From NCBI GenBank assembly GCA_947088345.1, contig CAMUGE010000006.1, forward strand, positions 1-64,000: DNA of 64,000 nucleotides, given 5' to 3'. The DNA comes from an uncultured Roseburia sp. (GTDB taxonomy: Bacteria > Bacillota > Clostridia > Lachnospirales > Lachnospiraceae). The notes beneath the pieces were generated by a model that was not told where the DNA came from, did not search any database, and worked only from the letters and a program-made list of their open reading frames with translations. The position numbers and the translations under genes were made by a program. Shown one piece after another: positions 6,289 through 15,241 of this stretch; within the stretch, counting starts at the first letter, position 1, and each line of letters begins with the position of its first letter.

Positions 6289-8691
6289 ATGGCAAATCAG
6301 ATTGTAAAAAATGAGAAAGGCGCAGTCCGTATTTCTGTTCGCGGGCTGGTGGAGTTTATCCTGCGGGAAGGAGATATCGACAATCGGGTCGGAAAGACTG
6401 CGGGAGCGCAGGCCATGCAGGAGGGCAGCCGCATCCACCGCAAAATACAGGGCGGTATGGGCGATAATTACCGGGCGGAAGTCCCGCTGAGATTGACGAT
6501 TGACCAGGAGGATTATCAGATTGTAGTTGAGGGGCGTGCCGACGGCATTCTTATCGAAGACGGAAAAACGATGATTGACGAGATCAAGGGCGTATACAAA
6601 AATTTGGAGCTTCTTGCAGAACCGGTCAAAGCGCATCGGGCGCAGGCAATGTGTTATGCCTATATCTATGCGCTGCAGCAGGAACTGGATGAGATCGGCG
6701 TTCGCATGACATACTGCAATCTGGATACGGAGGAAATCCGCGTATTTGAGGAAAACTTTTCGTTCGAGCGGCTTGGCGGCTGGTTTGCCGCGCTGATAGG
6801 CGAATACCGCAAGTGGGCCGATTTTCAGCTCGCATGGCGCATTCTGCGTCAGGAATCCATCAAAAAGTTAAAATTTCCATATGAATATCGCGAAGGGCAA
6901 AAACAGCTTGCGGCGGATGTGTACCGCACGATTGCCAGGAAAAAAACACTTTTTATTCAGGCGCCGACAGGCGCAGGGAAGACAATCTCTACAATTTTTC
7001 CGGCGGTGAAAGCAGTCGGGGAGGAGCTGTCGGACCGTATCTTTTATCTGACGGCAAAGACGATTACCGGTTCCGTGGCGCGGGAGACGTTTGAACTGCT
7101 GCGGCATCAGGGGTATCAGGCAAAGACGATACAGATTGTCGCAAAAGAAAAACTCTGTCTGTGTGACGAGATGGACTGTAACCCTGTGCACTGTCCTTAT
7201 GCAAAAGGCCATTATGACAGGGTTAATGACGCCGTGTTTGAACTTTTGCAGACAGAGGATATGATTACGCGCGAAATATTGGAGGAACAGGCGGCAAAGC
7301 ATATGGTCTGTCCTTTTGAGATGTGTCTCGATACGGCCTCCTGGGCAGATAATATTATCTGCGATTACAATTATGTCTTTGATCCGAATGTCTATCTGAA
7401 ACGTTTTTTTGCCGAGGGAGCGGGCGGAGATTATCTTTTTCTGGTCGATGAAGCGCACAATCTGGTTGAGCGCAGCAGACAGATGTACAGCGCCGCAATT
7501 TATAAAGAAGATTTTATGCATGTAAAATCGCTGCTGAAAAAGCAGCATCAGCTGTATACCGAAAAGCTGATACGCGATCTGGACCGCTGTAACCGCATTC
7601 TTCTCTCCTATAAACGGGAGTGTGATAACTGTACGGTACGCGATAGTATCGCTTCTTTTGTCGTTCCCCTGCAGCGTCTTTTGACAAATTTTGACGAGTT
7701 TTTCCAGAAAGCGCCGGATTTTGCCGACCGAAGAGAAGTGTTTGAGTTTTATATGAATCTGTATCAGTTTCGGAATATCTATGACCTCTGCGATTCTCAT
7801 TATGTAATTTATACAGAGCACGGGGAAGAGAACGGGTTTAAGCTGAAGCTTTACTGTGCAGATCCCTCTGCAAATCTGCAGGAGCGTATTGCATGGGGAA
7901 CGGCGGCAGTCTTTTTTTCGGCTACTTTTTTACCGATCCAGTACTACAAGAGTATTCTCTCGACAAGAAAAGACAATTATGCAGTCTATGCGAAAACCTC
8001 GTTTTTGCCCGAGCAGAGCCTGATTCTTGTAGCGAATGACGTGAGCAGCGCTTATAAAAGACGCGGACAGACAGAATATGAGAAAATTGCTTTCTATATC
8101 GACCAGATGCTCCTTGCAAGAAAAGGAAATTATATGATATTTTTTCCGTCCTATAAAATGATGCAGGATATATACGGAGTTTTTATTCGCAGATTCGGGC
8201 AGGACGCCGAGTGCATTCTGCAGCAGCCCGGCATGGACGAGGCAGGGCGGGAACAGTTTCTGGCCGAATTTTTGCCGGAGAAGTCAGACGGGCGGGAAAA
8301 ATCGTTTGCAGCGTTTTGCGTGCTTGGCGGTATTTTTGGAGAGGGGATTGATTTAAAAAACGAGCGGCTGATCGGAGCGCTGATTGTTGGGACGGGTTTA
8401 CCGCAGATTGGAAATGAGAGAGAGATTTTAAAAGATTATTATGACGGCAGAAATAGCGCCGGGTTTGATTTTGCATACCGATATCCGGGCATGAACAAGG
8501 TACTTCAGGCGGGAGGGCGCGTGATACGCACGGCGGAGGATTACGGTGTGATTCTGCTTCTCGACGAGCGTTTTTGGCACGGGGAATACAGAACGCTTTT
8601 TCCCAGGGAATGGGAGGAGAGAACGGTCTGCAATGTCAGAACCGTAAAAAAATATCTGGACAATTTTTGGAACAAAAGACTTAAGGATTGA
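6289..8691 (+). CDS. PD-(D/E)XK nuclease fused to Rad3/XPD-type Fe-S helicase
   Basis: A protein of about 800 residues joining two enzymes. Residues 1-200 form a RecB/Cas4-like nuclease: GRADG (Asp85), DEIKG (Glu98, Lys100) and QAMCY (Gln119-Tyr123). The rest is a superfamily-2 helicase of the DinG/XPD type: Walker A APTGAGKT at 225-232, DEAH at 387-390, and a C-terminal motor domain with GGRVIR. Between motifs I and II are Cys290, 292, 297, 302, 341 and 346, consistent with the XPD 4Fe-4S cluster. It probably unwinds and cleaves branched or damaged DNA. An ATG at 6280 abuts the GGGA site, so 6289 is preferred. It is transcribed after the DUF3990 pair with a 15-nt gap. Confidence 0.85.
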   Translation: MANQIVKNEKGAVRISVRGLVEFILREGDIDNRVGKTAGAQAMQEGSRIHRKIQGGMGDNYRAEVPLRLTIDQEDYQIVVEGRADGILIEDGKTMIDEIKGVYKNLELLAEPVKAHRAQAMCYAYIYALQQELDEIGVRMTYCNLDTEEIRVFEENFSFERLGGWFAALIGEYRKWADFQLAWRILRQESIKKLKFPYEYREGQKQLAADVYRTIARKKTLFIQAPTGAGKTISTIFPAVKAVGEELSDRIFYLTAKTITGSVARETFELLRHQGYQAKTIQIVAKEKLCLCDEMDCNPVHCPYAKGHYDRVNDAVFELLQTEDMITREILEEQAAKHMVCPFEMCLDTASWADNIICDYNYVFDPNVYLKRFFAEGAGGDYLFLVDEAHNLVERSRQMYSAAIYKEDFMHVKSLLKKQHQLYTEKLIRDLDRCNRILLSYKRECDNCTVRDSIASFVVPLQRLLTNFDEFFQKAPDFADRREVFEFYMNLYQFRNIYDLCDSHYVIYTEHGEENGFKLKLYCADPSANLQERIAWGTAAVFFSATFLPIQYYKSILSTRKDNYAVYAKTSFLPEQSLILVANDVSSAYKRRGQTEYEKIAFYIDQMLLARKGNYMIFFPSYKMMQDIYGVFIRRFGQDAECILQQPGMDEAGREQFLAEFLPEKSDGREKSFAAFCVLGGIFGEGIDLKNERLIGALIVGTGLPQIGNEREILKDYYDGRNSAGFDFAYRYPGMNKVLQAGGRVIRTAEDYGVILLLDERFWHGEYRTLFPREWEERTVCNVRTVKKYLDNFWNKRLKD

Positions 8692-8716
8692 AAAATGGCG
8701 GTGAGAAGAGTATAAT
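8688..8716 (+). promoter_or_regulatory. Sigma-A promoter of the Cache chemoreceptor
   Basis: TTGAAA (8688-8693), 17-bp spacer, perfect TATAAT (8711-8716). The -35 overlaps the helicase stop codon. The leader carries two copies of a purine-rich GGAGGATCAT motif (about 8739-8760), the second serving as ribosome binding site. Confidence 0.8.
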
Positions 8717-8763
8717 GAATTTGTAGCATATGACAAAGGGGAGGATCATAGGAGGATCATTGG

Positions 8764-10578
8764 ATGAGCAATAAAATTGATGTGAAGACACAGAAAAGAT
8801 CCAGAAGCATTGCAAATGCAATTATACTGGCCATCTTTTTGCTGATTGCAGCTACGGCGGCAATTTTAGGCATGGTAGGAATACTGTTTCTGCGGCAGTC
8901 CATGAACGAGAGTGTGGAAAATTATCAGGTCGCAAAATATGAAGGGTATCAGTCAGAAATAAAATCCGAGGTGCAGGCAGCAGTAGCGGTTGCCGAAAGT
9001 TACTATGCACAGAGTCAGTCCGGGGAGATAACGGAGGAAGAGGCAAAACATCTGGCGGCGGAGAGTATCCGTGCAATGCGTTACCGTGACGACCAGACAG
9101 GGTATATATGGATTGACGGCATGGATTACACGCTGATCATGCATCCGATTCTTCCGGAACAGGAAGGCAATAACCGAAAAGATATGGCGGATGTAGACGG
9201 CGTAATGATTACGCAGAGTATTGTGGCTGCGGCCGATGAGGGAGGCGGATTTACTAATTTTTCCTTTACAAAAGCGGACGGTGTGACGGTTGCACCGAAG
9301 ATGGCCTACTCGCAGCAGTTTGAGCCGTGGGGCTGGGCAGTGGCGACCGGGAATTATATAGATGACATGGCGGCTGAGATTGATGCCAAGGAAGCGGCAA
9401 TGCGCAAAGAATTTCAGAAGATGATCACAATTTTTATTGTGAACGTAATTTTGATTCTTGTCGTTGGCATTGTCGTTTCCGCGATTTTTGGAAAGAGACT
9501 TGCGCAGGGCATTCAGAAAGTGTCGATTGATTTAAATAAGGTTGCGGAAGGCGATCTCTCCTTTGAGATCAATAGCAAGCTTTTAAATCGTTCCGATGAA
9601 ATCGGAAGAATCGCTCAGTCGCTGAATGAGGTGAAGCATGCGCTCGCAGGAATGATCGGCGCAGTCGGGGACGCCAGCGCGCAGCTTGAGGAGAGCAGCG
9701 TTGCGTTCAGCGATCGGTTCGGCAGCATTACGGAGAGTATTAACAGTATCAATATCGCAGTAAACGAAATGGCAAAAGGAACGGTAAGCCTTGCAGACGA
9801 GACGGAAACTGTCAACGAAAAGGTGCAGAAATTAGGCGAAGTGATGGATATTGAAAAAGGGGAGCTGGATCGGCTTGGCGCTTCGGTCAATGTTATGGCC
9901 AAATATTCCGACGGTGCATCCGAAAGTATTCAAAAACTTGAAGAGATTACAGAAATTACAAATAATGCCATTGCGGTAGTATCAGATCAGGCGCATCAGA
10001 CGAATGAATCGGCGATACATATCAACCAGATGGTTGAGATTATTAAGAGCATGGCGTCGCAGACAAACCTGCTCTCCTTGAATGCAAGCATTGAGTCTGC
10101 ACGGGCCGGGGAAGCGGGACGCGGTTTTGCAGTAGTAGCCGAGGAGATACGTAAGCTGGCCGAGGAGTCTGCAGACAGTGCGGCGGAGATTGAATCTGTC
10201 GTAAAAGAACTGACTTCAAATGCCGAGGTTTCAATCAGCAGAATGCAGGAGGTTATGTCAAGTGTGGAAGAACAGCGGAAGCGCTTAACACAGACCAGAG
10301 AGGCTTTTGGCAGTCTGTATCAGGAGATCAACGCAGTGGATGACGTCGCTAAGAATATCAGTCGGCAGACGGAGGTATTGAGTGAACTGAAAGATGTGGT
10401 AGCGGATTCGGTTTCAAACCTTGGCAGTGTTGCAGAGCAAAGTTCTGCTTCCGCCGAGGAGATGAGCGCGGAAATGCAGCTGGCATCCGAATCGCTCAGC
10501 GAGTGTTTTAGCGACACCAAAAAACTGGTGGAATTAAGCGAGAAGCAAAATCAGCAGACACAGAAATTTACGATATAA
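8764..10578 (+). CDS. Methyl-accepting chemotaxis protein with Cache sensor
   Basis: A 604-residue transmembrane chemoreceptor. TM1 lies near residues 17-43. The extracellular single Cache domain (about 45-205; typical [20 protein letters not shown] and [12 protein letters not shown]) is followed by TM2 (about 218-240), a HAMP region and the cytoplasmic signalling coiled coil. The hairpin tip [20 protein letters not shown] is intact, so it should couple to CheA/CheW. sCache_2 domains often bind small organic acids or similar ligands; the ligand here is unknown. It is a monocistronic unit with its own promoter. No che genes are in the window. Confidence 0.93.
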   Translation: MSNKIDVKTQKRSRSIANAIILAIFLLIAATAAILGMVGILFLRQSMNESVENYQVAKYEGYQSEIKSEVQAAVAVAESYYAQSQSGEITEEEAKHLAAESIRAMRYRDDQTGYIWIDGMDYTLIMHPILPEQEGNNRKDMADVDGVMITQSIVAAADEGGGFTNFSFTKADGVTVAPKMAYSQQFEPWGWAVATGNYIDDMAAEIDAKEAAMRKEFQKMITIFIVNVILILVVGIVVSAIFGKRLAQGIQKVSIDLNKVAEGDLSFEINSKLLNRSDEIGRIAQSLNEVKHALAGMIGAVGDASAQLEESSVAFSDRFGSITESINSINIAVNEMAKGTVSLADETETVNEKVQKLGEVMDIEKGELDRLGASVNVMAKYSDGASESIQKLEEITEITNNAIAVVSDQAHQTNESAIHINQMVEIIKSMASQTNLLSLNASIESARAGEAGRGFAVVAEEIRKLAEESADSAAEIESVVKELTSNAEVSISRMQEVMSSVEEQRKRLTQTREAFGSLYQEINAVDDVAKNISRQTEVLSELKDVVADSVSNLGSVAEQSSASAEEMSAEMQLASESLSECFSDTKKLVELSEKQNQQTQKFTI

Positions 10579-10622
10579 AACGGGATTCCGATTGACGGTA
10601 TCCCTGAGAAATGAGGCAGACT

Positions 10623-13600
10623 ATGAGCAATGTTCGCAGAGTGTATGTAGAGAAAAAAGAACTGTTTGCAGTCAGGGCAAACGAGCTGAAATCCGAAATA
10701 AAAAGTTATCTTGGAATAAGCGGCGTTACAGGAGTGCGCGTGCTGATCCGCTATGATGCGGAACATATTTCCGATACGACGTGGCAGAAAGCGCTTGTAA
10801 CCATATTTTCAGAACCACCGGTAGATTATGTGTATGAGGAAACGTTTCCGATGCCGGAGAGCGGCGCTGCCGCTGTATTTTCAGTTGAGTTTCTGCCCGG
10901 GCAGTTTGATCAGAGGGCCGATTCCGCCGAACAGTGTATCAAGCTTTTAAATGAGGAAGAAGAGCCGCTGATCCGCACGGCAGTGACCTATGTAATTGAG
11001 GGCGGGATCACGGAGGAGCAGCTTGCGGCGATCAAGAAGCACTGTATCAATCCGGTAGATTCCAGAGAGAGCGGTATGGAGAAACCGGAAACGCTTGTAC
11101 AGTCGTTTGAAGAGCCGGCGGATGTTGCAATTCTTGACGGATTTTGCGAAATGGCAGAAGAAAAGCTCAAAGAACTGTATGATTCGCTTGGTCTTGCAAT
11201 GACCTGGAAAGATTTTCTGCATATTCGCAAATACTTTCTATCCGAAGAAAAACGTGATCCGTCGATGACCGAAATCCGCGTATTGGACACCTACTGGTCG
11301 GATCACTGCCGCCATACGACTTTTTCTACAGAATTAAAGGACATACAGTTTGAGGACGGCGCATACCGTGAACCGATTTATGCGGCATATCAGGATTATA
11401 TGAACACATTCCGTAATATGTATGCGGGCCGGGAGGATAAATTTGTCTGTCTGATGGACATTGCGCTGATGGCGGCAAAGCGTCTTAAGAAAGAGGGAAA
11501 ACTGACGGATCAGGAGGAGTCCGACGAAATCAACGCCTGCTCTGTCGTTGTACCGATCGAGGTGGACGGAAAAACAGAAGAATGGCTTGTCAATTTTAAG
11601 AACGAGACGCACAATCATCCGACCGAGATAGAACCGTTTGGAGGAGCCGCCACATGCCTTGGCGGAGCAATCCGCGATCCGCTGTCAGGACGCACTTATG
11701 TCTATCAGGCCATGCGAATTACAGGAGCGGCGGACCCGACTGTATCGGTGAAAGATACGATTGCCGGAAAGCTGCCACAGAAGAAACTGGTGCGCGAGGC
11801 CGCGCATGGTTACAGTTCTTACGGAAACCAGATCGGACTTGCGACAGGTTATGTCAAAGAAATCTATCATCCGAATTATGTTGCGAAACGTATGGAGATC
11901 GGGGCCGTGATGGGCGCGGCGCCGAGGCGTGCCGTTGTGCGGCTTACATCAGATCCGGGCGATATTATTATTCTGCTTGGAGGACGTACCGGGCGCGACG
12001 GCATTGGCGGCGCAACCGGTTCTTCCAAAGCGCATACGACAAAATCTACGGAAGTCTGCGGCGCTGAAGTCCAGAAAGGAAATCCGCCTACTGAGCGTAA
12101 ACTCCAGCGGCTGTTCCGACGCGAGGAGGTTGCCCATATCATTAAAAAGTGCAATGACTTCGGTGCAGGCGGCGTATCAGTTGCGATCGGGGAACTTGCG
12201 GACGGGCTTTGTGTAGATTTGGATAAAGTACCGAAAAAATATGCGGGTCTTGACGGCACCGAGCTTGCAATCTCGGAGTCACAGGAACGCATGGCGGTTG
12301 TTGTAGCGCAAAAAGATGTACAGCAGTTCCTCGCGTATGCAAAAGAGGAAAATTTGGAGGCAGTGGAGGTTGCCGTAGTTACGAAAGAGCCGCGGCTTGT
12401 ATTAAAATGGCGCGGCAAAGAGATTGTCAATATTTCGCGGGCGTTTCTGGATACAAACGGAGCGCATCAGGAAACGTCCGTTATGGTTGAAATACCGGAC
12501 ACAGATAAAAACTATTTTCATAAAATAACGTCGGATCAAACGGCGTATCCGCTTGTGGAACGCGGGGATGTCAAAGAAACATGGCTTAAGATGCTTGCCG
12601 ATTTAAATGTATGTTCCCAGAAAGGACTGGTCGAAATGTTTGACAGTTCCATCGGCGCAGCCAGTGTTTTCATGCCGTATGGCGGGAAATATCAGCTGAC
12701 GGAGACGCAGAGCATGGTGGCAAAAATACCTGTGCTGGTCGGATCATCAGATGCGGTTACGATGATGTCCTATGGATTTGACCCGTATCTGTCTTCCTGG
12801 AGCCCGTTCCATGGAGCGGTCTATGCAGTGTTGGAATCGCTGGCTAAGATTGTTGCGTCAGGCGGTGACTGGCGCAAAGTCCATTTTACGTTCCAGGAGT
12901 ATTTCCGCAGGATGAGTGATGATCCGAAGCGCTGGAGTCAGCCGTTTGCAGCCCTGCTAGGTGCATACAGCGCGCAGATTGGATTTGGACTTTCATCGAT
13001 CGGCGGCAAAGATTCGATGTCCGGAACTTTTAATGAGACAGACGTACCCCCGACGCTGGTGTCATTTGCAGTTAACGTGGCAAAAGAGAGCGATATCATT
13101 ACGCCGGAATTTAAGGCGGCGGGCAGCAGGCTGATTTTATTCAGGGCAGAGAGGGACAAATATGATCTCCCTGTGTATACACAGGTGATGAAATTATACG
13201 ACACGCTGCACGATATGACAGAGAAAGGTCTGATCTGCTCGGCGTACGCGCTGGACGGGAAAGGTCTGGCGGCGGCGCTTGGCAAGGCGGCATTTGGAAA
13301 CGGCCTGGGCGTTACGATTGAAAGCGAGGTTTCCGCTGAGCAGCTGTTTTTGCCGGGCATCGGAGATATTGTTGCGGAAGTGCCGCAGGATCAGGTTGAT
13401 AAATTAAAAGAAATGGCAGACGCAGCCGGTTTGCTGCCCTTTCTGACAGAAGTCGGGTCTGTCACTGACAAAGCGGAATTTCGGTATAAAGAATTTGTGA
13501 TTTCGATGCGGGAGGCAGTGGACGCATGGACAAAGACGTTGGAAAAAGTGTTTCCCACGCGTGCCTCAGATTCGAAAGAGGAGCTTGACACAGGTCTTTA

Positions 13601-14438
13601 TCGGGCAAAAGAGCTGTATGTCTGCAGGAATAAGGTCGCAAAGCCGACTGTATTTATTCCGGTATTTCCGGGAACAAACTGCGAATATGACAGCGCCAGG
13701 GCCTTTGAACGCGCAGGAGCGGATGTCATTGTCAAAGTATTTCAAAATTTAAATGCATCCGATATTCGCGATTCGGTTGAAGTATTTACGAAAGCCATTG
13801 AAAAGTCCCAGATTATTATGTTTCCGGGCGGTTTTTCGGCGGGTGACGAGCCGGAGGGGTCCGCTAAATTCTTTGCAACAGCGTTTCGCAACGCAAAGAT
13901 GACAGAGGCGGTGATGAAACTTTTAAACGAGAGGGACGGGCTTGCTCTCGGAATCTGTAATGGTTTTCAGGCTCTGATTAAACTGGGACTTGTTCCATAC
14001 GGGCAGATTCGGCCGCAGGAGACAGATTCGCCGACTTTAACTTATAATACGATTGGACGTCATATCAGTAAAATGGTGTATATCAAAGTAGTCACAGACA
14101 AATCGCCATGGCTTTCCATGGCAAATATCGGACAGGTGTACACAAATCCGGCGTCGCATGGAGAAGGACGTTTTGTAGCGCCGAAAGAATGGCTTGACCG
14201 GCTGTTTTTGAACGGACAGGTTGCAACGCAGTATGTCAATGAGGCGGGAAATCCAACAATGGATGAAGAGTGGAACGTCAACGGTTCCTATATGGCAATC
14301 GAGGGTATAACAAGCCCGGACGGCCGCATTCTGGGCAAGATGGCGCATTCTGAACGCCGCGGCGACGGTGTTGCGATTAATATTTACGGAGAGCAGGATC
14401 TGAAATTATTTGAATCCGGCGTAGCCTATTTTCGATAA
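10623..14438 (+). CDS. purL: Phosphoribosylformylglycinamidine synthase, single-chain
   Basis: A 1271-residue enzyme of purine synthesis: FGAR + Gln + ATP to FGAM. An N-terminal PurS-like region precedes two AIRS-type ATP-binding halves (HNHPTEIEPFGGAATCLGG, DFGAGGVSVAIGELADGL, GGKDSMSGTF). The C-terminal class-I glutaminase domain has FPGTNCEYD and nucleophile GICNGFQ. This is the large fused form rather than the PurS/PurQ/PurL complex of Bacillus. An ATG at 10611 lies just before GAGG (10613-10616), which serves ATG 10623. A strong terminator follows directly; the gene stands apart from other pur genes. No purine riboswitch is visible in the 44-nt gap upstream. Confidence 0.96.
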   Translation: MSNVRRVYVEKKELFAVRANELKSEIKSYLGISGVTGVRVLIRYDAEHISDTTWQKALVTIFSEPPVDYVYEETFPMPESGAAAVFSVEFLPGQFDQRADSAEQCIKLLNEEEEPLIRTAVTYVIEGGITEEQLAAIKKHCINPVDSRESGMEKPETLVQSFEEPADVAILDGFCEMAEEKLKELYDSLGLAMTWKDFLHIRKYFLSEEKRDPSMTEIRVLDTYWSDHCRHTTFSTELKDIQFEDGAYREPIYAAYQDYMNTFRNMYAGREDKFVCLMDIALMAAKRLKKEGKLTDQEESDEINACSVVVPIEVDGKTEEWLVNFKNETHNHPTEIEPFGGAATCLGGAIRDPLSGRTYVYQAMRITGAADPTVSVKDTIAGKLPQKKLVREAAHGYSSYGNQIGLATGYVKEIYHPNYVAKRMEIGAVMGAAPRRAVVRLTSDPGDIIILLGGRTGRDGIGGATGSSKAHTTKSTEVCGAEVQKGNPPTERKLQRLFRREEVAHIIKKCNDFGAGGVSVAIGELADGLCVDLDKVPKKYAGLDGTELAISESQERMAVVVAQKDVQQFLAYAKEENLEAVEVAVVTKEPRLVLKWRGKEIVNISRAFLDTNGAHQETSVMVEIPDTDKNYFHKITSDQTAYPLVERGDVKETWLKMLADLNVCSQKGLVEMFDSSIGAASVFMPYGGKYQLTETQSMVAKIPVLVGSSDAVTMMSYGFDPYLSSWSPFHGAVYAVLESLAKIVASGGDWRKVHFTFQEYFRRMSDDPKRWSQPFAALLGAYSAQIGFGLSSIGGKDSMSGTFNETDVPPTLVSFAVNVAKESDIITPEFKAAGSRLILFRAERDKYDLPVYTQVMKLYDTLHDMTEKGLICSAYALDGKGLAAALGKAAFGNGLGVTIESEVSAEQLFLPGIGDIVAEVPQDQVDKLKEMADAAGLLPFLTEVGSVTDKAEFRYKEFVISMREAVDAWTKTLEKVFPTRASDSKEELDTGLYRAKELYVCRNKVAKPTVFIPVFPGTNCEYDSARAFERAGADVIVKVFQNLNASDIRDSVEVFTKAIEKSQIIMFPGGFSAGDEPEGSAKFFATAFRNAKMTEAVMKLLNERDGLALGICNGFQALIKLGLVPYGQIRPQETDSPTLTYNTIGRHISKMVYIKVVTDKSPWLSMANIGQVYTNPASHGEGRFVAPKEWLDRLFLNGQVATQYVNEAGNPTMDEEWNVNGSYMAIEGITSPDGRILGKMAHSERRGDGVAINIYGEQDLKLFESGVAYFR

Positions 14439-14440
14439 GA

Positions 14441-14480
14441 AAAACCCCGGGACGGGGAAAATCTGTTCCGGGGTTTTATC
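14441..14480 (+). terminator. Rho-independent terminator after purL
   Basis: AAAACCCCGG (14441-14450) and CCGGGGTTTT (14468-14477) form a perfect 10-bp GC-rich stem with a 17-nt loop, with A and T tracts on either side. It begins 2 nt after the purL stop codon. Confidence 0.9.
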
Positions 14481-14587
14481 TGCACAGGCCCGGGAAGAGG
14501 AAAAGAGCCGCAGCAGCGACAACCGGGCCGCAGGGGAGCGGAGCAGCAAGAGAAGGGCTGCTCGAATACCGGTTATGGGGGATTGTT

Positions 14588-15241
14588 ATGATTTTAAGAA
14601 AACATTTTCGGGCATGTTTGAAAGAAAATGTGTCCGACGAGACGAAGAAAACGGCCGTTTCGACCGACGCCGCAATATGCCGGGCCGCAGTAGCGGATCG
14701 CAAATGTCTGACAGTCGCGCTTTACGGCCACGAAACTATGCTGTTCCTCTATGTGGAAGCGCTTTCGGAGGAACTGATGCCGCAGGCATTATTTCCGGAG
14801 CTTTCAAAATTGCTGGAACTCTGGCCGCAAAAGGACGGAAAGACGCCATGGGCATCCATGTATCATATTTATTATCATGCAGTGCCGAAGTCCGAGCAGA
14901 TGTGGGCGCGCATCGGAACGAAGATCAGGCGGGGGCGCATTGCGTACCTTAAGGAGGAGAAACTTTTTTCCTATATTTTTTATCACAAGATGATTGTGGA
15001 CGAGGGCTTGCTTGAGGGAGATATGTATCAGTCAATTGCGCTGCATGAAAATATTTTGTTTTCTTATTTTGAGGAACCCAAAATTTTTACACATATCAAG
15101 AGCGAAGACGACAGGTCGTCTGAAGCGATTAAAGCATGGATGGCGGTTGATCCGGAGAGCCATTTTGATCATGAACTTTCGGGTGAGGATAACTTTTTAT
15201 TGATTGACGAGATTTTTTCCACAGGGAGAGAAGACCTTTGA
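14588..15241 (+). CDS. Conserved-looking protein of unknown function
   Basis: A 217-residue protein with no signal peptide or membrane segment; I do not recognise a family. The centre is rich in aromatic and charged residues (MYHIYYHAVPKSEQMWARI, FSYIFYHKMIVDEGLLEGD, ILFSYFEEPK), suggesting a compact soluble fold. Its TGA overlaps the TTG start of the downstream diguanylate cyclase, so it may be a cytoplasmic partner or regulator of that enzyme (inference). A second + frame (14575-14952) overlaps it but has poor protein character. The start has no strong ribosome binding site (GGGGGAT at about 14577-14583). Confidence 0.7.
   Translation: MILRKHFRACLKENVSDETKKTAVSTDAAICRAAVADRKCLTVALYGHETMLFLYVEALSEELMPQALFPELSKLLELWPQKDGKTPWASMYHIYYHAVPKSEQMWARIGTKIRRGRIAYLKEEKLFSYIFYHKMIVDEGLLEGDMYQSIALHENILFSYFEEPKIFTHIKSEDDRSSEAIKAWMAVDPESHFDHELSGEDNFLLIDEIFSTGREDL

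Noticed and set aside
6868-7821. 317-codon open frame on the - strand
   Set aside because: Lies wholly inside the nuclease-helicase gene, whose motifs are intact; the antisense frame has no recognisable domain and is a by-product of codon bias.
10579-10622. Possible purine riboswitch before purL
   Set aside because: The 44-nt gap is too short for the aptamer and shows no conserved loops.
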